Shown here piece after piece: positions 1-10,358 of a stretch of 64,000 nt of DNA. Position 1 is the first letter of the stretch; every line of letters starts with the position of its first letter. The notes beneath the pieces are model-generated. The model ran no database searches. It was given only the letters and a program-made list of their open reading frames with translations, and had not been told where the DNA came from. Source of the DNA: Corynebacterium canis (GTDB taxonomy: Bacteria; Actinomycetota; Actinomycetes; Mycobacteriales; Mycobacteriaceae); the NCBI RefSeq assembly GCF_030408595.1, contig NZ_CP047080.1, positions 2,498,866-2,562,865 on the forward strand, read 5' to 3'. The position numbers and the translations under genes were made by a program.

Positions 1-95
1 CGGGGCCGCCCAGGGCGTCCGCCGCGATATGTTTTACACAGATTTCGGGATTTTGATGTAAAAAATATCGGTAGACACCGTTCAACTCCGAACCC
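1..95 (-). repeat. Family A double-hairpin repeat, copy 1 (cut by window edge)
   Basis: This stretch matches the copy at about 45779-45868 nearly base for base, including the GC-rich lead-in and the inverted arms around a TTTTACAC / GTAAAAAATATCG hairpin, and is the reverse complement of the copies at 20583 and 21481. Only the half of the element inside the window is seen. It lies downstream of fas and holds no gene. Confidence 0.8.
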
Positions 96-334
96 GCCAA
101 TAAGTTGCGTGCGTCCTACCGTAGCAAAATGGCGCAATTTTGGGAAGTTGGCCATAGTCGACCAAGGGTAGCGGATTTCAAGGCCTCAGCGGGCTTGCTA
201 CGGCGGAAGGCGTAGTAGCACGAAAAGTGTTAGTTATATATCAAACTCTCACCCGTTACCCAGACTGCCCGCCCACCGAGCTGGCAAGAGCCAACAACAC
301 AGCCGGGCCAGGCGGACCGGCGGGCAACCTGCCC

Positions 335-402
335 AGCCAGCCCCACCAGCCCAGCCAGACCCACTAGCCCCACCAGACCCACTAGCCCCGCCAGACCCAG
401 CG
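335..402. repeat. 18-bp tandem repeat just after the fas stop codon
   Basis: Two exact-but-one-base units of CCAGACCCACTAGCCCCA (355-372, 373-390), a partial third (391-400) and degenerate units before them lie within 10 bases of the fas stop codon at 410. Read on the fas strand the tract is G-rich. No gene is supported in 96-409. Confidence 0.8.
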
Positions 403-409
403 ATGCCGG

Positions 410-3400
410 TTAAAACTCGTCGCTGGTGCGGAGCACGCCGTCGATAAGCCGTGCACCGGCGTCGAGCAGGATGGCGGCCTCGCGCTCCTTGGCGGAAGTG
501 CCGCCGCCGCCAAGGTTGCGATCGACGGGGCGTTCGAAGAGCACGTCGCCACCATGCATGGCTCGCAAGATGCGCTGATAGCCACCATTTTCGCGTGCCA
601 CGGCGGCCTGGACCCAATTCGCCACGGCGTCACCGCCGCGTTCTTGGCGCAGCGCCTCAATAAAGGCGCCGGGGTGCACCACGCCGATCATTGCGGAAAC
701 GTGTCCGAACCCGAGGGAGGTGACAAGGCCGGCCTTGGCGGTGAAGGACAACGGCTTGCGCAGCCACACGAGGCGCTCGTATTTGGCCAGCACCGGATCC
801 ACACAGTCGAGCGAACGGTTCGCGGGCAGTAAACCGGAACGCAGCACCTGCGTCAGACCGATGATCTGGAAGGCCGCGGCGCCGCCCTTTGCGTGGCCGG
901 TGAGCGTCTTCTGCGAGATCACGAACATCGGGTTGCCGGGCTTGCGGCCCATCGCCGTGGCCAAGCGTTCGTGCAGGTCAGACTCGTTCGGATCGTTGGC
1001 CGTGGTGGAGGTATCGTGCTTGGAAATCACGCTGATTTCGTCGACATCCACACCCACCGCAGCCATGGATTTCGCCAGGCGGGACTCAGGTCCGCCCTGT
1101 GCCGCGCCGAGGGCACCGAGGCCCGGAGCGGGGATGGAAGTGTGTGCGCCGTCTGCGAACGATTCTGCGAATCCAATGACGCCGAGGACCGGCAAGCCAA
1201 GGTCGGCGGCCAGGGAACCGCGGGCCAGCAGGATGGTGCCACCACCGGCGGATTCCACGAAGCCGGCGCGGCGGCGGTCGTTGGCGCGGGAGAAGAAACG
1301 ATCCTCGATGCCCTTGCCCACGAGTTCGGCGGAAGGCGCGGTGGCCGCCATGTCGCCGAAGCCGGTGATGCCTTCGATCGAAAGGTCGTCCACACCGCCG
1401 GCGACCACAAAGTCGGCCTTACCCAGGCGGATCTTATCGGTACCCTCCTCCACGGAAACCGCAGCTGTGGCGCACGCGGCGACCGGGTGAATCATCTGAC
1501 CGTAGCCGCCGACATAGGACTGCATCACGTGCGCGGCCATAACGTTTGGCAGCGCCTCCTGCAGGATATCGTTCTGGCGCGGTTCCGCGAGGATGCCGTC
1601 CACATACAGGGAGCGCAGGGATTCCATGCCGCCCATGCCGGTGCCCTGCGTGGAGGACACGCGCGTCGGGTGAATCGAACGCATGAGCTCAGCCGGGGAG
1701 AACCCAGAGGTGAGGAAGGCTTCGATCGTGCATACGATATTCCACACGGCCACGCGGTCGAGGTTGTCCATCATATCGGCCGGAATGCCGTACACGGCGG
1801 GGTCGAAACCTTCGGGGATTTGGCCGCCGACGAAGCGGGTCATGGCCATGCGGCGGGGCACGCGGATTGCGGAGCCTGCGCGCCGCACCACGATCCATTC
1901 GCCGGATTCCTCATCAAACCAGGTGCTGGTGAGCTCCGGATCCGAGTCCACGAACGTGCGTGCGGTTGCCTGGTCGGCGACGCTGAATTGCAGGTCACGG
2001 TCCAGGTAGATGGTGGTGAGCTCGGGGGCGAAATTATCCACCATGCCGAAGTCATCGTGGTAGCGGCGGACGCCGATTCGTCCCATTACCTCGTCGTGGA
2101 AGCGCTCGTAGATATCGCATTCGGCGATGTCCGCGCCGTCGGCGTCTACCCAGCCGTCCTCCCACCGGATCAGGCCCATGCTCCACGCGAGCTCCACCAC
2201 GCCGGCGGCGGTGAGATCGCCTGTCAGTTCGGCATCGAAGCGGGTGCGTGCGGAGCCCAGCGGCCCGAGCTCGCCGGCGCCTACGATCACCACCATATCG
2301 TCGAGTTTTTGGGTCACCTTGCCTTCGAACGAAGGTGTGGTCGGCACGATGGGACGGTACGGGGTCGGCAGCGCGCGTAGGCTTCGGGGTTGCTCGCCCT
2401 TGGGGCCGCTTGCGGGCCGTGCGGCGTTACGCGCCAGCTCGGCAAGATCTAGGTCCGCCGCGCCGAGTCCCCCGGTGAAGTCGAGGATGACGGGCGCGCT
2501 CGCGGCGTCGGCACGCACGCTGGGCGCGATCTGCGCGACGAGCTTTTCGGCAATTTCTTCGGTAGAGAACGTGGTGACGCCAGCCGCCTCAACAGCCTCC
2601 ACAAGCGGGTCGTTTCCGCCCATAAGGCCAGTGCCACGCACCCAGCCGATAAGCGCATGTACGAGCGAAGTGCGTTGCCCCCACACGGGTTCCGCATGCC
2701 AGCGCGTCACCAGCGCATCGAGCGCGGCCTTGGACTCACCGTACGCGCCGTCGCCACCGAAGCGGCCGCGGTTCGGGGAGCCCGGCAGCACCACATGAAG
2801 GCGATGCCCAACCTGCGTATCGACGCCCAGCGCGGACAGCCCTGCGATAAGACGTTCGACCGCCCACAGCAACAGGCGCATCTCGTTTTCTGCGCGCGGG
2901 CCGGCGTCCGCCAGGGATCCCGTGACGCGCGGCGCGGCGAATGGGAAGAGCACAGATGGCACGAGCGCCGGCTTGAGCACCTTCTTTTCGCCGTTCACGG
3001 TGGCGGTTTGTTCGGTGCCGATCCATTCGATCACGGAATCGAGATCCGTGTAGGAATTCAGGTTCGCCGGGACCACCCACAGGGCCGCCTGGCCGCGGGC
3101 GTGGGTGCGGTACAGGTCCTTGTAGAAGGTCAGGCGCTTGTGATTCAGCGAGGAGGTGGTGACCACCACGGTGGCGCCGCCGCGCAGCAATTCGGCGGTG
3201 ATAGCCGCCGCGATGGAGTTCGGCGATGCGCCGGTAACCACGGCGACCTCGTTGGCAAAGTCCAGGCCAGCGGTGGAACGGGCCTGTTTGGCCAGCTCAT
3301 CCAGGCCCCAATATTCGGCTTGCCGCGCCACGGCCTCACCGGCACCGGTCACATCGGGGGCGATATCTTCGCCGAGTGCCACGCGGGCGAGGTCTTCGCG

Positions 3401-6400
3401 GGCGGAGGCCCAGCGGTCGTCCAAAAGCACGGCCTTATTGGGGTCGAAGCTCTGGCTGACCATGCGCGGCCAATCGGACCCCAGTTCGCGGGAAACCAAT
3501 TCGAACAGAGCTGCGTCGGCTTCTTCGCCGGTGAGCTGCGCGGTCTTCGGGGCGTGGTCGAGGCCGAGTTGCGTCAAGATGGTGCGGGCGGTGGCCGCCA
3601 AGACACCGGCTTTACCGGTCACCTGTTCGGCAAACTCGCCAAGCGCGGCGGAATCCACCACGCCACCGGCACCGCCACCAGCGGCTGGCAGGGCGACGGC
3701 CACGCCGTGGTCGGCTGCGACCTGCGCCACGGCGGCGTCGATAAGCGCGTCGACGTCGGAAATCGGCAGGGTGGCAAGGTCCCCGCCGCGCAGGGAGGCG
3801 CCTTCGCGCGCGCCCATGACGACGGCGGCGGTCACGTGGTCGACCCAGCCCTGACCGAGCTGCCACGTACCGGTCACACGTTCGGATACATAGCTGGGCT
3901 TCTTGCCGGTCGGGCCGAGAATGCGGCGCAGGGAATCCGCAACGGCGTCGGAAAGCACGGGGCCGAACGCGGAGTAACCCTTGGCCATGCGGCCGACGGT
4001 TGCGTACAAATCGTTGAGCTCCGCATCGGCCGCGCCGTCGATGGCACCCAGGCCGAATTCCACGCCGAGATCGAGAAGCAGCTGGTTGCGGCGCGAGCTC
4101 ACGCCCTCGACCAAGGTTTCGATCGAATCGCTGGTGCCCATCTGATCCGGGCGAACCTTGGTCCACAATGCGATCAACATAGCGGTGGCGTCCGCGGGGG
4201 TAAAGTCGAGGTCATCAGGGCGCGGACCAGCCGCGGCAGGCGCGGGAGCAAAGGTGGCTTCGGTGTTTTGCACCGCCTGGTTTTCCTCCACCTTGACCTC
4301 GGCGGGCTCCTCCGCAGCCTCCGCCGCGGGCACGTCGCGGGTGATCTCATCGGTGGCGAACACGATGGCGCGCTCGCGCTCCACATTGAGCACTTCCACG
4401 TCGACTTCGCGGTACTGCGGCAGCGCCAAGGTCTGGCTCATCATATTGGCGATGGTCGGCGACGAGCCCACACCAACCTCGACGAAACGTTCGACGCCAA
4501 GCTTGGTGAGCGCGAGGTCCTGGGTTTCAATCCAGCGCACAGGGGAGGCGAATTGCCAGGCCAACAGCTCGATAAGCACGGTGCGGGCCAGCTTTTGCTC
4601 TTCCACATCGTCGAAGTTTTCTTGGAGATCCGAAATGTAGGGCGAATCCACCACCGCGGCGATGGCGGCCAAGAAATCCTGGGTCAGCTCGAACGGGCGG
4701 GCGACCAGGTTCGGGATATAGCGGCCGACAAGGACATCCAGGTCCACGGTTTCCGGCAGCAGCGAATCCAGGTGGCGGCGGAAATCGTCGACGCCGTCGC
4801 GCAGCACTGAGGAGTGGAAAGGCACATCGATGCCGGGGATCATGATAAAGGCGCGCTGGCCGGGGCCGGCCTTTTCCGCGGCTTCCTGCAGGGCCCGCAG
4901 GCCAGCGACGGTACCCGCCACGGCGTATTGCAGCCCGGCGAGGTTGTAATTCACAATCTCCAGGAATTCGCCGGATTCCTTGGAAATCTCTGCCACGTAA
5001 TCGAAAACATTGTCGGCGGTAAGGCCCATCTTGTTCGGGCGCAGCGCGGCGAGGCCGTAGTTGGAATTGCCGTGCTCGTCACGGTCCACCAAGCGGTGCA
5101 TGGTCAGGCCTCGCCGGTACACGATCTCCACCACGGATTCCAGGGATAGCACCTGCGCGTAGGCGGCCAGCGCGTTGTACTCGCCCACCGAGTGCCCGGC
5201 GAACAGGGCGCGCTGGTTCAGCGCGGACGCCTCCCGCATTTCGGCAACTTGTGCGACACCAAGGGTGGCCATGGCCACCTGCGTGAACTGGGTCAGGAAG
5301 AGCACGCCGTTCGGGTGGTGGAAGCGCTCGCCGTGCACGATCACTTCGTTCGGGTTATTGCGCACGATCTCCAAAATGGAGAAGCCCAGCTTGCTGCGGG
5401 TGTGGCGGTCTGCGCGCTCCCACACGTCGCGGGCGGCGGCGGAGCTGGCCATCGCCTCCATGCCCATGCCCTGGGATTGGATGCCTTGGCCTGGGAAAGC
5501 GTAAAAGGTCTTCGGCGCGGCCATCACGGCGGTGGCGGTGAGTACCGGGGAGCCGTCGACGGTGGCGGTAACCTCACGCACCTCGGCGCAACCGGGGCGG
5601 CTATCCACGCCCACGCGTTCGACATTGAATTCGACCTTAGCGCCGGGCAGAATCGGCGAAAGCATGGTGGCGGTGTACTCCACCACGCGGCCGGAGGAAC
5701 CTGCGGCAACAAGCTCGCCGATGGCGGAGGTCCACATGCCATGCACGATCACGCCGGGCAATCCTGCCAGCGCGGCGGCGGTATCGGAAACGTGGATGGG
5801 GTTGCGGTCGCCGGTAACCACCGCAAAGGAACGCAGGTTCGTCGGCGCCTTGACCTGAACAAATGAGCGGAACGAGTGCGGGGTATTCACCACGGAAGGC
5901 AACGCAGAGGTGTTCGTACGTGCGGTGGATTTCCCGGTGCGGCCGCGCACCGCAAATCGTTCAGTGAGCGTGGCCAGCGGCTCGCCGTCGCAGGCGACCC
6001 GGCAGCGCACCACCATGATGCGTCCGATATCGGTATCGGTGACCTCATCGGTGCTCGCGGTAACAATCAGCTCATTGTCGGTGAATTCCGGCAGCTCGCG
6101 CAGCAGGGTGACGTGGTGTTCCAGGTGCACCAGGCTGAGCATGCCTTCCACCACGCGGTGGTCTTCGGTGCCCGGGATCATCGCATCGTACACAGCTGCA
6201 AATACTGCGGGCCAGGCGCGCCCAACCAATACGTCTGGGGCGACCCCGCTCGGCGCCACCTCCAGCGGCAGGAAACCGGCGGTGACATTGATGTAGTTGG
6301 CCACGTGATCGGCGTCGATGCGCGTGGTCCAGGTGGCCACACCGTTCGTTACCTCCGCGAGGGTGCCGCCCGCCGCGATGCGCGTGAGTTCGGACATTGC

Positions 6401-9346
6401 GGCTTCCGCGTCCTCGCGGGTCACCTGCGGCACGGCGCTGCGCAGCTCCGGAACAGTGATTCGAATACGCAGCTCGGCAACGGTGCCAAAGGCTGTCGAA
6501 CCTGCGAGCGGAACGACGAGTTCCGCGTGCGAGTCATCGAGTTCCGTAAGTGTGGCGCCGGTGGGATGCGAGGCGCTCTTGCCTTCGATCACCCATGCGG
6601 ATTCATCGCCGAGGCGCGTAATCAGCGAGACCGTGTTGCGGCCCGCCCACCAAGTGCCCGGCGCGGCGATAATGCGTTCGATTACACCGGCGGGTTCGGC
6701 CTCCACCGGGGTCAGGCGATCGATGGTGGCCTGGTTGAAACGCGCAAGTAGATCGGCGATCGGCTCATCCACCTGCGTAATGCCCGCAACGGCCGCAGGT
6801 CCGGGGATAACGCACACTTCATCGGCAGAGTAGCGCGGGTCGTGCGCCTGCCACAGGGAATCCGAACGCCACCAACGACGCACGTCCGCATCGATCACAG
6901 GTACGAAGTTCACGGGCTTGCCCGGGGTACGCGCCAATTCCAAGAACCAGGCAACGTCCGCGGGGTGCAGCGTATCCGTACCCGCGTTCGGATACGTGGC
7001 CAGCAGCGTATCGACGACCGCCGCTGCCGGACCCTGCACCGCAACCTGCGGGGTGAACAGGCCATGGTCTACATCGCTCAAACGAGCCTCGGTACGCTCG
7101 ATCATTTCTTCGAAGCGGCGGCGCCACGACGAGTCGATCCACTCCCCCTCGACCGGCCCGGAAAGTTCTAGGTAGCGGCGCAGCCACTGCTCGTAGGTCA
7201 TGTCCGCAAGATCGCCAAAGTACGGCTTGCAGGTGCGGCCGATGGCCTCAATGATTTCCGCGCGGCGGGCCTGCACGGCCTCGTTGTCCCCCGCCACCTC
7301 GTCGAGCAAGCGGCCCGCGCGGGCGAAAGAGTTATCGATCTCATGCAGGTCCGCACCGAGCTGGGAGCGGCCGGAAGCCATACCATTGTTCGCCTGGCCA
7401 GCGCCGACCCATTCGTCCGCACCCTTGGTGTCCACCAGCAATTGTTTGACGGCCGGGGAGGTCTTGGCCTCCTTGGCAGCCATCGCCGCGGTGCCCACGA
7501 GGATACCGTCCACGGGCATCGCGGCCAGCCCGTAGGCTTCCGCCCACGCACCGGTAAGGTAATCGGCTGCGCGTTCGGGCGTGCCAATGCCGCCACCAAC
7601 GCAGAGCACCACATTGCTGTGCTCGCGGATGCTGGCATAGGTGGCGATCAGCAGCTCATCGAGATCCTCCCAGGAATGGTGTCCGCCGGCCTTACCGCCC
7701 TCCACCTGCATAATGATCGGCACGTCCGGAACATCCTTGGCAATGGACAATACATTGCGGATGTGCTTGACCGCACCCGGTTTGAAGCACACCCACGGGA
7801 AGCCCTCGGCACGCAATTCGCGGATAAGTTCCACGGCCTCATCGTGGTCCGGCATGCCGGCGGTGATCACGATGCCATCGATCGGGGCACCGTTCGCGCG
7901 GGCGCGGCGCACCAGGCGCTTGCCGCCGACCTGCATCTTCCACAGGTACGGATCCAGGAACATGGAGTTGAACTGGGCGTTTACGCCGGGCTCTAGCAAT
8001 TCATCGAGCTGCGCAAGGTGCTCGTCCAAAATCTCCGGGGTGACCTGCCCGCCGCCCGCGAGCTCGGCCCAGTGCCCGGCATTGGCGGCGGCCGCCACGA
8101 TCTCCGGATCCACAGTAGTGGGCGTCATACCGGCCAAAAGCATGGGCGAACGCCCGGTCAGCCGGGTAAAGGCGGTTTCCACATAAGGTTTCGGACCAGC
8201 AATCACGCGCGGGAGGAAGGTGGAGTAATCGACCGGGTCGGCGGGGGCCTTTCCGGCGTCGAAAAGCGCCGCGTGGCCCTCCGCGCTGGAAACGTCCAGC
8301 ACGCCGATGCCACGGCCCGCCAGCGCGGCGGTGGTGAGCGCGGAAACCCCGCCCGAGGGGCCGATCTCCAAGATCCAACGCGCGCCGCTATTCGCAGCGT
8401 TGTTCGTCTCCGCAAGCCAGTCCACGTGATCCACAAGGATCTCCTGGGTCAGGGACCGCGCCACCTCCGGATCCAAGCCGCACTTCTCGGCCAATTCGCC
8501 AGCCAGATCGACGGCAGGGGCGAGCGCCGGATGGTGGAACGCCACCTCCACGTTCAACGGCGTAAACACCGGGGAAAACGGCCTGCCGCCGCGCACCTTG
8601 GCGGCCACTTGTTCGGCATCGCGCTCCGCCAATTCAGCGAGGGTATCGCACACCCTAGCGACGGCTGCGGGACGGCCGGAAATGACAAAGGAATCGAACC
8701 CATTGCGCAGGCCCACGCACGGGCATTCGGCGATGTCCGTGGTGCCGGCGGGGTACAAGGCGTCGATAATATCCACGAGCTGCTGGTTGGTCACGCCCTG
8801 CACCATGACCATCGGGCGCTTCTCCCCCTGCACAATCAGCCCGGTAGCCAGCGCGGTATGCGTGGCCACGGCGCCCACCAGCTCCGCGTAGGCCAGCACC
8901 TCGGCGGCACGGGACGCATCCTTAAGCAGCGGCCGACCCAAAATTCCTTGCGAATGCCCGATGACTGCCACGGCGGCCTCCGCATTGAGCCCCTGCGCCT
9001 CCAACGTCATCAGATTGGCGATCTGCGACAGGAAAATGCCGGGCACGCTCACCACCGCGCGCGAATAATCCAGCGCCGGCTCCTCCTGCGCGGCCCACTC
9101 CAAAGGGTGGAAGCCTTGCGGGCGGGTGCCGGCGAGGTCATCCATAACGGGAGCGATAAGTTGCGCGGCGGCGTCGACGATCTGGCGAACATCCTCACGA
9201 ACCCCGGCATCCAGCGACTCCCGCAGCGTACCCATCCAATCGAACCCTTGCCCGGCAAAACACAGCGCAAACGGCTCGTCGCGGAGGCGGCCCAGCAGGC
9301 TTTCCCCATTGGATGCAGTACGGAAATAACGCTGATGATCAGTCAC
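410..9346 (-). CDS. fas: Type I fatty acid synthase, multifunctional
   Basis: One polypeptide of about 2978 residues, close to the usual length of corynebacterial FAS-I, which makes acyl-CoA from acetyl- and malonyl-CoA in the cytosol and feeds phospholipid and mycolate synthesis. Domains in order: acetyltransferase (GHSQG near residue 131), FMN-dependent enoyl reductase (about 400-800), dehydratase with a VIVHGMWTSA segment, malonyl/palmitoyl transferase (GHSVG near 1384), acyl carrier domain (candidate phosphopantetheine serine in GVSSRR near 1750), ketoreductase (VVTGAS near 2039) and ketosynthase (cysteine in AACATAAVS near 2625). I see no C-terminal phosphopantetheinyl transferase, as in other bacterial FAS-I. 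The GTG at 9346 is preferred because AAGGGAG lies 11 bases upstream; an in-frame GTG at 9385 has no ribosome site. It appears to be transcribed alone. Confidence 0.97.
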   Translation of the reverse strand: MTDHQRYFRTASNGESLLGRLRDEPFALCFAGQGFDWMGTLRESLDAGVREDVRQIVDAAAQLIAPVMDDLAGTRPQGFHPLEWAAQEEPALDYSRAVVSVPGIFLSQIANLMTLEAQGLNAEAAVAVIGHSQGILGRPLLKDASRAAEVLAYAELVGAVATHTALATGLIVQGEKRPMVMVQGVTNQQLVDIIDALYPAGTTDIAECPCVGLRNGFDSFVISGRPAAVARVCDTLAELAERDAEQVAAKVRGGRPFSPVFTPLNVEVAFHHPALAPAVDLAGELAEKCGLDPEVARSLTQEILVDHVDWLAETNNAANSGARWILEIGPSGGVSALTTAALAGRGIGVLDVSSAEGHAALFDAGKAPADPVDYSTFLPRVIAGPKPYVETAFTRLTGRSPMLLAGMTPTTVDPEIVAAAANAGHWAELAGGGQVTPEILDEHLAQLDELLEPGVNAQFNSMFLDPYLWKMQVGGKRLVRRARANGAPIDGIVITAGMPDHDEAVELIRELRAEGFPWVCFKPGAVKHIRNVLSIAKDVPDVPIIMQVEGGKAGGHHSWEDLDELLIATYASIREHSNVVLCVGGGIGTPERAADYLTGAWAEAYGLAAMPVDGILVGTAAMAAKEAKTSPAVKQLLVDTKGADEWVGAGQANNGMASGRSQLGADLHEIDNSFARAGRLLDEVAGDNEAVQARRAEIIEAIGRTCKPYFGDLADMTYEQWLRRYLELSGPVEGEWIDSSWRRRFEEMIERTEARLSDVDHGLFTPQVAVQGPAAAVVDTLLATYPNAGTDTLHPADVAWFLELARTPGKPVNFVPVIDADVRRWWRSDSLWQAHDPRYSADEVCVIPGPAAVAGITQVDEPIADLLARFNQATIDRLTPVEAEPAGVIERIIAAPGTWWAGRNTVSLITRLGDESAWVIEGKSASHPTGATLTELDDSHAELVVPLAGSTAFGTVAELRIRITVPELRSAVPQVTREDAEAAMSELTRIAAGGTLAEVTNGVATWTTRIDADHVANYINVTAGFLPLEVAPSGVAPDVLVGRAWPAVFAAVYDAMIPGTEDHRVVEGMLSLVHLEHHVTLLRELPEFTDNELIVTASTDEVTDTDIGRIMVVRCRVACDGEPLATLTERFAVRGRTGKSTARTNTSALPSVVNTPHSFRSFVQVKAPTNLRSFAVVTGDRNPIHVSDTAAALAGLPGVIVHGMWTSAIGELVAAGSSGRVVEYTATMLSPILPGAKVEFNVERVGVDSRPGCAEVREVTATVDGSPVLTATAVMAAPKTFYAFPGQGIQSQGMGMEAMASSAAARDVWERADRHTRSKLGFSILEIVRNNPNEVIVHGERFHHPNGVLFLTQFTQVAMATLGVAQVAEMREASALNQRALFAGHSVGEYNALAAYAQVLSLESVVEIVYRRGLTMHRLVDRDEHGNSNYGLAALRPNKMGLTADNVFDYVAEISKESGEFLEIVNYNLAGLQYAVAGTVAGLRALQEAAEKAGPGQRAFIMIPGIDVPFHSSVLRDGVDDFRRHLDSLLPETVDLDVLVGRYIPNLVARPFELTQDFLAAIAAVVDSPYISDLQENFDDVEEQKLARTVLIELLAWQFASPVRWIETQDLALTKLGVERFVEVGVGSSPTIANMMSQTLALPQYREVDVEVLNVERERAIVFATDEITRDVPAAEAAEEPAEVKVEENQAVQNTEATFAPAPAAAGPRPDDLDFTPADATAMLIALWTKVRPDQMGTSDSIETLVEGVSSRRNQLLLDLGVEFGLGAIDGAADAELNDLYATVGRMAKGYSAFGPVLSDAVADSLRRILGPTGKKPSYVSERVTGTWQLGQGWVDHVTAAVVMGAREGASLRGGDLATLPISDVDALIDAAVAQVAADHGVAVALPAAGGGAGGVVDSAALGEFAEQVTGKAGVLAATARTILTQLGLDHAPKTAQLTGEEADAALFELVSRELGSDWPRMVSQSFDPNKAVLLDDRWASAREDLARVALGEDIAPDVTGAGEAVARQAEYWGLDELAKQARSTAGLDFANEVAVVTGASPNSIAAAITAELLRGGATVVVTTSSLNHKRLTFYKDLYRTHARGQAALWVVPANLNSYTDLDSVIEWIGTEQTATVNGEKKVLKPALVPSVLFPFAAPRVTGSLADAGPRAENEMRLLLWAVERLIAGLSALGVDTQVGHRLHVVLPGSPNRGRFGGDGAYGESKAALDALVTRWHAEPVWGQRTSLVHALIGWVRGTGLMGGNDPLVEAVEAAGVTTFSTEEIAEKLVAQIAPSVRADAASAPVILDFTGGLGAADLDLAELARNAARPASGPKGEQPRSLRALPTPYRPIVPTTPSFEGKVTQKLDDMVVIVGAGELGPLGSARTRFDAELTGDLTAAGVVELAWSMGLIRWEDGWVDADGADIAECDIYERFHDEVMGRIGVRRYHDDFGMVDNFAPELTTIYLDRDLQFSVADQATARTFVDSDPELTSTWFDEESGEWIVVRRAGSAIRVPRRMAMTRFVGGQIPEGFDPAVYGIPADMMDNLDRVAVWNIVCTIEAFLTSGFSPAELMRSIHPTRVSSTQGTGMGGMESLRSLYVDGILAEPRQNDILQEALPNVMAAHVMQSYVGGYGQMIHPVAACATAAVSVEEGTDKIRLGKADFVVAGGVDDLSIEGITGFGDMAATAPSAELVGKGIEDRFFSRANDRRRAGFVESAGGGTILLARGSLAADLGLPVLGVIGFAESFADGAHTSIPAPGLGALGAAQGGPESRLAKSMAAVGVDVDEISVISKHDTSTTANDPNESDLHERLATAMGRKPGNPMFVISQKTLTGHAKGGAAAFQIIGLTQVLRSGLLPANRSLDCVDPVLAKYERLVWLRKPLSFTAKAGLVTSLGFGHVSAMIGVVHPGAFIEALRQERGGDAVANWVQAAVARENGGYQRILRAMHGGDVLFERPVDRNLGGGGTSAKEREAAILLDAGARLIDGVLRTSDEF

Positions 9347-9397
9347 GATAATACTCGCTCCCTTGGTTGATTCGTTCCGGCACACAGAGGTGCCAAA

Positions 9398-9403
9398 ATA
9401 TTA
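9398..9403 (-). promoter_or_regulatory. Possible -10 box of the fas promoter
   Basis: On the minus strand TAATAT sits in an AT-rich island (9395-9435) inside otherwise GC-rich DNA, about 50 bases before the chosen fas start. No clear -35 box is seen. This is inferred from position and composition only. Confidence 0.35.
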
Positions 9404-9495
9404 GATAAACAAATATGCCACAGAACATGAGGAAGTTGTCATATTTTACTCATGGGCGGCGCTGGCGCGGCACGGATTTGCCCATTAAGGATAGT

Positions 9496-9699
9496 TCAAC
9501 GCACCCCCCAAACGGGTACCCCTAAGATTTCCTGAACCGCCTCGCGAGCTTCATCCAAGCGCACCTGCGGGGTTAGCTCAACAACCCGCAGCCCTTCCGC
9601 GCCTTCGAACACCTGACAAGGGTGATCAGGCTCCACTTCGGCAGTGGGAACAATGCCCTGATCATCCATATACCGATCCAAATGCCGCGAAATGCTCAT
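9496..9699 (-). CDS. Small hypothetical protein upstream of fas
   Basis: A 67-residue frame from ATG 9699 that begins MSISRHLDRYMDDQG and ends LGVPVWGVR. It is acidic in the middle and likely soluble, with no membrane segment, signal peptide or recognisable motif. An in-frame TTG at 9735 would add 12 residues. It points the same way as fas, 150 bases upstream of it, but the AT-rich island between them suggests separate transcription. I do not recognise the family; amino-acid composition and codon use look protein-like rather than random. Confidence 0.45.
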   Translation of the reverse strand: MSISRHLDRYMDDQGIVPTAEVEPDHPCQVFEGAEGLRVVELTPQVRLDEAREAVQEILGVPVWGVR

Positions 9700-9876
9700 A
9701 GCATCTACCCAACCCGACGAGCGCGCCAAGAGCAAGAGCAGCCGCCAAAGCAGCGTTTCACGCCCTCACCCAACCCCCGCAAGCACGTTCACACGACAGC
9801 GCCCCGCGCTTATCGACGCCGCGCCACACTGGGCATCCACGCACACCCAAATGCCCGAATCGTACCCAAGCTTTCA

Positions 9877-10293
9877 CTATCTCTCGGAGCGAGCCTCCGG
9901 CTGGCGCATCTCCGGTGCCTGAGACGCGGCTTCGGATGCGGCGAAGATGTTACCGAGGCGCGCGAGGATATTGGTGGTCGGGGTGGATGAAACAGCTCTG
10001 GCTTGTGGCGTTGGATTAGCCGTTTCGCCTTTGGAGCGGACATCAATTGCAGGGAATTCTTTGCAGCTGGCTGGTTTGATAAACAACCACTGGATGAGCC
10101 CGTCCGCCGGCCCTGATGCGTATCCGACTCGCCACTGCACTTCTAGGGGCACGCAAATAATCCACCTGCCTGCAACGTTGTTTTCCGCCGTCTCCCCTGC
10201 AGTAGCGTTCGGCTTATACCAGTTTGTCGTGCTTCGCGCCACCTTGTTGCCGTTGGAACCCCGTGTGCCTGTGGATAGTTTCAAGTTATCCAC
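9877..10293 (-). pseudogene. Possible remnant of a protein gene
   Basis: The minus frame reads protein-like text (AGRWIICVPLEVQWRVGYA and IQWLFIKPASCKEFPAIDV) rich in Trp and Ile, unlike the Arg/Ala/Pro text expected from a GC-rich shadow frame. There is no ATG; the only start is a GTG at 10293 inside the inverted repeat at 10268-10296, without a ribosome site, and a stop lies in frame at 10345. It may be the surviving 3' part of a lost gene. I cannot name it, and it may be non-coding. Confidence 0.25.
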
Positions 10294-10296
10294 AGG
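10268..10296. promoter_or_regulatory. Perfect inverted repeat carrying DnaA-box-like sites
   Basis: CCTGTGGATA (10268-10277) and TATCCACAGG (10287-10296) form a perfect 10-bp inverted repeat with a 9-base spacer. The right arm extends left to TTATCCACA, the exact DnaA-box consensus, and the left arm gives CTATCCACA on the other strand. It lies about 65 bases before the start of the DUF559-like gene at 10359, so it could be an operator as easily as a DnaA-binding site. Confidence 0.6.
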
Positions 10297-10358
10297 TTGG
10301 TGGGGTGTGTCTGGGAAAACCCTAGGTTTTGTGCTGTTTTGGGGTTATCCCTGGTGCT

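Noticed and set aside
893..2380. Long plus-strand frames opposite fas (for example 495 codons at 893 and 717 at 2657)
   Set aside because: Antisense shadows of a high-GC coding frame; rich in Gly, His and Arg without motifs.
10268..10296. A chromosomal replication origin
   Set aside because: Only one pair of DnaA-like boxes, no cluster, no dnaA, dnaN or gyrase gene and no AT-rich unwinding region nearby.
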